Assembly (NCBI GenBank): GCA_020440935.1
Contig: JAGRNC010000075.1
Coordinates: 1-9,774, forward strand
Length of the DNA: 9,774 bases
Origin: Leptospiraceae bacterium
Lineage (GTDB): Bacteria > Spirochaetota > Leptospiria > Leptospirales > Leptonemataceae
Direction: 5' to 3'
Below are positions 6,139-9,774 of the stretch, in pieces. The position numbers and the translations under genes are program-made. How positions within the stretch are numbered: position 1 is the stretch's first letter; each line of letters opens with the position of its first letter. Below the pieces are notes generated by a model. The model did not search any database, was not told the origin of the DNA, and was given only the letters and a program-made list of their open reading frames with translations.

Positions 6139-6148
6139 TTGAGCGCCA
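6128..6148 (+). terminator. Hairpin across the flgF stop codon, possible terminator
   Basis: TGGCGC at 6128-6133 pairs with GCGCCA at 6143-6148 over a 9-nt loop that contains the flgF stop TGA. It is GC-rich but followed by AATTCGCC with no T-run, so intrinsic termination is uncertain. The 241-bp gap to the next gene makes an end of transcription here likely. Confidence 0.3.
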
Positions 6149-6204
6149 AATTCGCCGCGCACGACGAGCCGTAGATTATGTGCCTCGTTCTGCGAGCCCG
6201 GAGC

Positions 6205-6236
6205 GACCGCCTGACCGCCTAACTGCCTAACTGCTT
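6205..6236. repeat. Four-unit 8-bp tandem repeat
   Basis: The run is GACCGCCT twice, then AACTGCCT, then AACTGCTT, with a partial AACC afterwards, in the spacer between flgF and the AhpD-like gene. The two halves are diverged copies of one octamer. No coding or RNA feature accounts for it. The rest of the spacer (6139-6300) is GC-rich and holds only small hairpins such as CTGCT/AGCAG at 6231-6249. Confidence 0.7.
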
Positions 6237-6321
6237 AACCGTCGAGCAGTGGCCGAAGCAGCGGCGGATTTCAGATTTAACTCCGCACAAGAAACTGGCA
6301 TTTTTGTTTGACTCAATCGCA

Positions 6322-6364
6322 GATATAAAATATCCGTGATATAAATACGGACAAAAAAAGTCCG
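6322..6364 (+). promoter_or_regulatory. Promoter/operator region of the AhpD-like/Rrf2 operon
   Basis: An AT-rich stretch just upstream of the AhpD-like gene carries three alternating half-sites: TCCGT at 6333-6337, ACGGA at 6347-6351 and GTCCG at 6360-6364. The first two form an inverted repeat with a 9-bp AT-rich centre, a layout like known Rrf2-family operators. The last two form a 5-bp hairpin, CGGAC-A7-GTCCG, just before the ribosome site. GATATAAA is repeated at 6322-6329 and 6338-6345, and a TTGACT lies at 6308-6313, but no clean -35/-10 pair with normal spacing is evident. Autoregulation by the Rrf2 protein encoded in the operon is the suggested role. Confidence 0.45.
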
Positions 6365-6379
6365 CAATAAGGAGTCCAA

Positions 6380-6862
6380 ATGAAACCACGAATGAATTAC
6401 TATGCACCCATGCCCGAGATGGTGGGGCATCTTCAGTCTATATCCGAGTTGTTACGCAAAAGCGATCTTGATCAGGAAATCTATCACCTGGTACAGATTC
6501 GGGCATCGCAGTTGAACCATTGCGCCTTTTGTCTGGATATGCACGTCAAGGAGGCCAGAATGTCCGGAATTGGAGAGCTCAAGCTCCATACGGTGGCTGC
6601 CTGGGAAGAATCTCCGCTATTTTCTGACCGTGAAAGGATCGCTTTACAATGGGCGGAGACGGTTACCCTGGTGAGCGAAACACACATTCCGGACGATGCC
6701 TATGCGGCTGCCCGATCCGAATTCTCAGAGAAAGAGCTGGCATTGCTGACGATGGCGGTGGTAACCATAAATGCCTGGAACCGTCTGGCCGTGAGTTTTC
6801 GGCCTACTCCTGGCTCGCTCGATAAACAGCTGGGCCTGGAAAAGGCTGCCCTTTCTGCCTGA
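6380..6862 (+). CDS. Carboxymuconolactone decarboxylase family, AhpD-like alkylhydroperoxidase
   Basis: A 160-residue all-helical protein of the CMD/AhpD family. The redox motif is RASQLNHCAFCLDMH, with Cys48, Cys51 and His55 in the CxxCxxxH arrangement of AhpD, where the two cysteines cycle in peroxide reduction. The later WAETVTLV and ELALLTMAVVTINAWNRLAVSF segments are typical of this subgroup. The position 12 residues before the first cysteine, a proton-relay glutamate in AhpD, is His36 here. The residue just before Cys48 is His rather than the usual Gly. A strong Shine-Dalgarno AAGGAG at 6369-6374 sits 5 nt before the ATG. The Rrf2 regulator gene follows after 18 bp, so the pair is likely an operon for oxidative or electrophile stress. 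The actual substrate is unknown. Confidence 0.87.
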   Translation: MKPRMNYYAPMPEMVGHLQSISELLRKSDLDQEIYHLVQIRASQLNHCAFCLDMHVKEARMSGIGELKLHTVAAWEESPLFSDRERIALQWAETVTLVSETHIPDDAYAAARSEFSEKELALLTMAVVTINAWNRLAVSFRPTPGSLDKQLGLEKAALSA

Positions 6863-6880
6863 GGTCAATATTTCGGTACA

Positions 6881-7378
6881 ATGGTTCTGGGAAAACAGAT
6901 TGAATGGGCCATGCATTGCGCCTCATTCCTTGCATCGCTTCCGGAGGACATGGCTGTATCCGTAAATGTCCTGGCCGAGTATCATGAAGTTCCCAGGGAT
7001 TATCTGGCCAAGGCATTGCAGTCGCTGGCTAAAGCTGGAATTGTGAAAACCACCGTGGGGCCCCGCGGTGGTTACACTATTGGTCGCGCCGCCGAGGAAA
7101 TTACGCTTCTGGATATCGTAGAATCGGTAGAAGGGGAAAAGTCAACATTCAGCTGCACCGAAATTCGCCAGAAGGGGCCTTGCAAGATGGAAGAAAAGGC
7201 CTATTCCGGTGTTTGTGGAATTGCTGCTGCCATGTATCGGGCGGACCACGCCTGGCGCGAATCCTTGCGATCTACAACCCTCGCCGATATCAATCGATCT
7301 GTGAACCGGGTTGTGCCCGCCGAGCAGAAGCGAAAGGTAATGGCCTGGCTGGAAGGAAAGCTGTCCTCCAAATCGTAG
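6881..7378 (+). CDS. Rrf2-family transcriptional regulator with iron-sulfur cysteines
   Basis: A 165-residue winged-helix regulator. The N-terminal GKQIEWAMHCASFLASL helix, the recognition helix region VPRDYLAKALQSLAKAGIV at 37-55 and the wing GPRGGYTIGR at 60-69 are classic Rrf2 features. Cys92, Cys101 and Cys112 lie in the CTEIRQKGPC...GVC segment and match the three-cysteine loop that holds a [2Fe-2S] or [4Fe-4S] cluster in IscR, NsrR and RsrR. DNA binding probably responds to redox state, NO or cluster supply. It follows the AhpD-like gene by 18 bp. No good Shine-Dalgarno precedes its ATG (GAGG at 6861 is 16 nt away), so translation may be weak or coupled. It probably controls its own operon through the inverted half-sites at 6333-6364. 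The 197 bp after it (7379-7575) hold no recognisable gene. Confidence 0.88.
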   Translation: MVLGKQIEWAMHCASFLASLPEDMAVSVNVLAEYHEVPRDYLAKALQSLAKAGIVKTTVGPRGGYTIGRAAEEITLLDIVESVEGEKSTFSCTEIRQKGPCKMEEKAYSGVCGIAAAMYRADHAWRESLRSTTLADINRSVNRVVPAEQKRKVMAWLEGKLSSKS

Positions 7379-7575
7379 TCGGTGCCGATTATATCGCGCG
7401 GTCGCTTTATGGCATGGGACGACTTTCAGCAATGGGATTGCCGGGGCGCAACTAGTGGACCCATTTTCAGTTGAATCCAGGCTACGGGTCGGACTAACAC
7501 CAATTGAGTATTTACAGAGATTTGCTTCAAAAGTCCGCTTGACCAAAGTCCAGGGATGGCTGTCGCTCTGTTATT

Positions 7576-9642
7576 GTGGTTCCCTGGCTCCAAGGCTTCT
7601 ATAATCATAAATACCTTACTATCTTGATCGTTCAGGGATTTCTGATTTTGCTGGCGCAATGTTCACCGCCCACCCAGGACTTTCGGCTCTATTCTATACA
7701 GGGAATTGATCAAATCCAATCTTCCATCCAATGGCATCCGGAAGCAGCCTCCAGAAATTTTGGCAGGATCAAGACTTTGCATTTGAAGGTTGTACCCAAA
7801 TCTGCCAGCGGCCCTGTGTATCTTGTTTTAAATTATGCGCCGCTGGATCGCATAGAGGTCTTTGAAGACGAGCAAGAAACCCGCCGCCTGTACCTTACCG
7901 GCGATACGCTTCCCCTTGCCACTCGACCCTATCCGGCTCCCTATTTTGTATTTCCCATTTCTTCGGATAAGCCTACCTATCTCAAAATTCAAAGCGAAGG
8001 CCCGCTGATCGTTCCTGTGGAATTGTACGATGTGAGAGCCCTGGCAAGCCGACTACTTTATAGTTACGTTCTATTCGGAGTATTCTTTGGCCTCTGCTTT
8101 CTGATCGTGGTTTACAACGCAGCCCTGTTTCTTGCCACGCGGGATCCGGGCTTTGGATTCTACGCACTGTACACTTCCTTTGGAGCGCTAACTTCGGCGA
8201 TCATGGAGGGCTTTGCATTTCCGCTTCTCTGGCCCCATTGGCCGCAATGGAATAATGTTAGTCTGGTCAACGTGGGGCCCGTAGCATTCATTCTGGCGGC
8301 CCAATTCGTAAAAGCATACCTGCGCCTCGATAAAGCAAACAGCTACTTTCGCTGGAGGGGACTCACCGCTTATCAGGCGCTCACTTTTGCGGTGTGGGCT
8401 TCGCAGACATTTTTGGACTACTCGCTTTTTGCGTTTATAACAGCGGGACTCTGGCAGGTCTTTGCGGTACTGGTTTTCGCAATATCCATCTACTCCAGTC
8501 TGCATCGCGAAAGACCGGCCTACTTCCTATTACTTGCCTGGACCGCTTTTCTGATCTCATCATCAGTTACAACCACGCGATACATGGGTATTACTCCGGA
8601 GTCTACGTTTACTCATTATGCATTTTTCATTGGCGCCGGATTGGAATACACGCTACTTTCTGTGGGCCTCGCCGATCGATTTAACTCCATGCGAAAAGAA
8701 CGCGAAGAGGCAAAGGCAGAATTGCTCGAGGATCGGGAGATCGCGTTGGAAAATCAGAAGAAGCTAACCCATTCCTATGCACGCTTTGTTCCTGAAGAGT
8801 TTCTACATCTATTGCACAAGGATTCGGTGCTAGATTTGCAGCTAGGCGAAGCCGTAGAACGGGAGCTCACAATCTTATTTGCCGATATTCGTTCCTTTAC
8901 TTCTATTTCGGAGCGAATGACACCAGCCGAAAATTTTCAGTTTCTGAACGGATTTCTGGCCAGCATCGGCCCCATGGTTCGGGAGCACCATGGCTTCATA
9001 GATAAATACATTGGAGATTCGATTATGGCCCTTTTTCCCCGTCGACCGGAAGATGCACTGGATACGGCCATCGCATTTCGCCGAATGCTTCGTAAATATA
9101 ACAATCGGAGAAGGGCATCCAGCGAACAATCCATTGACATTGGCATCGGAATTAATACGGGCCCCGTAATGCTGGGCACTATCGGAGAACAGCAAAGGAT
9201 TGATAATACGGCCATTGGGGATGGCGTAAACCTGGCTTCGCGGCTGGAGTCTCTGACCAAGCTATATGGAATTACGTGCGTAATCTCAGAACACACATTT
9301 CTGCGTCTGGAAGACCCCGATCAATACCATCTGCGGCTGATTGATCGAGTTCGCGCCAAGGGGAAGACGGAATCTGTATCCGTTATCGAATTGTTCGACG
9401 GGGACGATGAACGGCTTTTTGAGGAAAAGGAAGTGAGCCGCGCCATACTGGAAAAAGCCATTCAGAATTACCTGGATGGAGATTTTTCCATGGCGCAGCA
9501 TAGATTCCAGCGGATCCGGGACCAGTTTGCCGAAGATCCGCTGGCCACATTCTATCTACAGCGACTTGCATCCATGGCCAGCCCGGAATCGGCCGATGGT
9601 ATGGCCGAATGGGATGGCGTCTTTAACATGGATACGAAGTAG
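7576..9642 (+). CDS. Membrane adenylate cyclase, 7TM-DISM plus class III catalytic domain
   Basis: A 688-residue receptor-type cyclase making cAMP. Order: hydrophobic N-terminus ending in a possible lipobox, LLAQC (Cys29); a beta-rich extracytoplasmic domain at about 30-155; a 7TM-DISM block at about 158-365; and a charged signalling helix at about 365-415. The class III catalytic domain spans about 425-600. Metal ligands Asp437 (LFADIRSFT) and Asp481 (KYIGDSIM), transition-state Asn552 and Arg556 (GDGVNLASR), and the Lys477/Thr545 pair typical of ATP-using class IIIb enzymes are all present, so it should be active. A helical, TPR-like tail (about 615-670) closes the protein. The start is uncertain: GTG 7576 is the first usual start after the in-frame stop TGA at 7540 and has no visible Shine-Dalgarno. 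TTG 7624 is an alternative. Such cyclases are abundant in Leptospira. Confidence 0.9.
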   Translation: MVPWLQGFYNHKYLTILIVQGFLILLAQCSPPTQDFRLYSIQGIDQIQSSIQWHPEAASRNFGRIKTLHLKVVPKSASGPVYLVLNYAPLDRIEVFEDEQETRRLYLTGDTLPLATRPYPAPYFVFPISSDKPTYLKIQSEGPLIVPVELYDVRALASRLLYSYVLFGVFFGLCFLIVVYNAALFLATRDPGFGFYALYTSFGALTSAIMEGFAFPLLWPHWPQWNNVSLVNVGPVAFILAAQFVKAYLRLDKANSYFRWRGLTAYQALTFAVWASQTFLDYSLFAFITAGLWQVFAVLVFAISIYSSLHRERPAYFLLLAWTAFLISSSVTTTRYMGITPESTFTHYAFFIGAGLEYTLLSVGLADRFNSMRKEREEAKAELLEDREIALENQKKLTHSYARFVPEEFLHLLHKDSVLDLQLGEAVERELTILFADIRSFTSISERMTPAENFQFLNGFLASIGPMVREHHGFIDKYIGDSIMALFPRRPEDALDTAIAFRRMLRKYNNRRRASSEQSIDIGIGINTGPVMLGTIGEQQRIDNTAIGDGVNLASRLESLTKLYGITCVISEHTFLRLEDPDQYHLRLIDRVRAKGKTESVSVIELFDGDDERLFEEKEVSRAILEKAIQNYLDGDFSMAQHRFQRIRDQFAEDPLATFYLQRLASMASPESADGMAEWDGVFNMDTK

Positions 9643-9653
9643 CGCGTTTTCGT

Positions 9654-9774
9654 TTATGGTACCGGCAGGGTAAAACTATAAGTAATGTCCACGCTGTCCG
9701 ATGTTGCCATTCCCAGAAGAGAAGGACGCTCCACTCCGAAATCTGTCAGACTGACTGCAGTCTGTCCTTTAATT
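9654..9774 (-). CDS. YceI-like protein, C-terminal end (partial)
   Basis: On the - strand an open frame enters from the right edge and runs 39 codons to TAA at 9656-9654. Its residues include TAVSLTDFGVERPSLLGMAT followed by SDSVDITYSFTLPVP. The pattern l-x-DFG-(v/i)-x-RP-s, then a D-x-V-x-I-x-(y/f)-x-l strand, matches the C-terminus of the YceI lipocalin-like family, periplasmic beta-barrels that bind isoprenoid-type lipids. The gene converges on the cyclase gene with only 11 bp between stops, leaving no room for a separate terminator. Only the tail is visible, so signal peptide and length cannot be judged. Confidence 0.7.
   Translation of the reverse strand, partial: IKGQTAVSLTDFGVERPSLLGMATSDSVDITYSFTLPVP

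Noticed and set aside
6164..6249. Small GC hairpins in the flgF downstream spacer as a structured RNA
   Set aside because: Stems are only 4-5 bp with no consistent overall fold or known RNA motif, which is expected by chance in GC-rich DNA.
7379..7575. Small gene, promoter or RNA in the gap before the cyclase gene
   Set aside because: Candidate -35 boxes such as TTGACC at 7539-7544 have no -10 at a normal distance. Short frames lack ribosome sites and family patterns.

Overview
The window looks like chromosome from a spirochaete of the order Leptospirales. It has roughly balanced base composition, so a Leptonema- or Turneriella-like lineage or an uncultured relative fits better than an AT-rich pathogenic Leptospira. 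This placement is inferred from a spirochaete-style FlgF rod protein, a membrane-anchored GerMN protein, a 7TM-DISM adenylate cyclase and a tiny AURKAIP1/COX24-type ribosomal protein. No marker gene such as rRNA is present to confirm it. No tRNA, rRNA, CRISPR array, insertion sequence or phage gene was seen.

Left part, + strand (1-2061): a short-form mannose-1-phosphate guanylyltransferase (5' end cut by the window edge) makes GDP-mannose. A 31-residue, extremely basic, mS38/bS22-like ribosomal protein follows 27 bp later. Next is a membrane-anchored GerMN-domain protein whose start codon lies inside a 9-bp GC-rich inverted repeat. A convergent gap of 130 bp (2062-2191) holds a 14-bp tandem duplication and two weak hairpins.

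Middle, - strand (5240 down to 2192): a three-gene, translationally overlapping operon runs ATP-grasp ligase, then class I SAM methyltransferase, then zinc-ribbon class I SAM methyltransferase. The overlaps are 19 bp and 4 bp, and the first two genes appear to start with TTG. One ligase plus two methyltransferases suggests synthesis or capping of a small molecule, peptide or cell-surface group. The product is unknown, and this is the least explained system in the window. Only 37 bp separate it from the divergent flgF.

Right part, + strand (5278-9642): flgF encodes a flagellar proximal rod protein and has a sigma-28-like -10/-35 pair ending just before its ATG. After a 241-bp spacer with an 8-bp tandem repeat and a repeat-rich control region comes a redox pair: a CxxC-type carboxymuconolactone decarboxylase/AhpD-like protein and an Rrf2-family regulator with three cysteines placed for an iron-sulfur cluster. 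Inverted half-sites upstream of the first gene are a plausible operator for that regulator. After 197 bp with no recognisable gene comes a 688-residue membrane adenylate cyclase (extracytoplasmic domain, 7TM-DISM, signalling helix, class III catalytic domain with its key residues). At the right edge the 3' end of a YceI-like gene lies on the - strand, 11 bp from the end of the cyclase gene.
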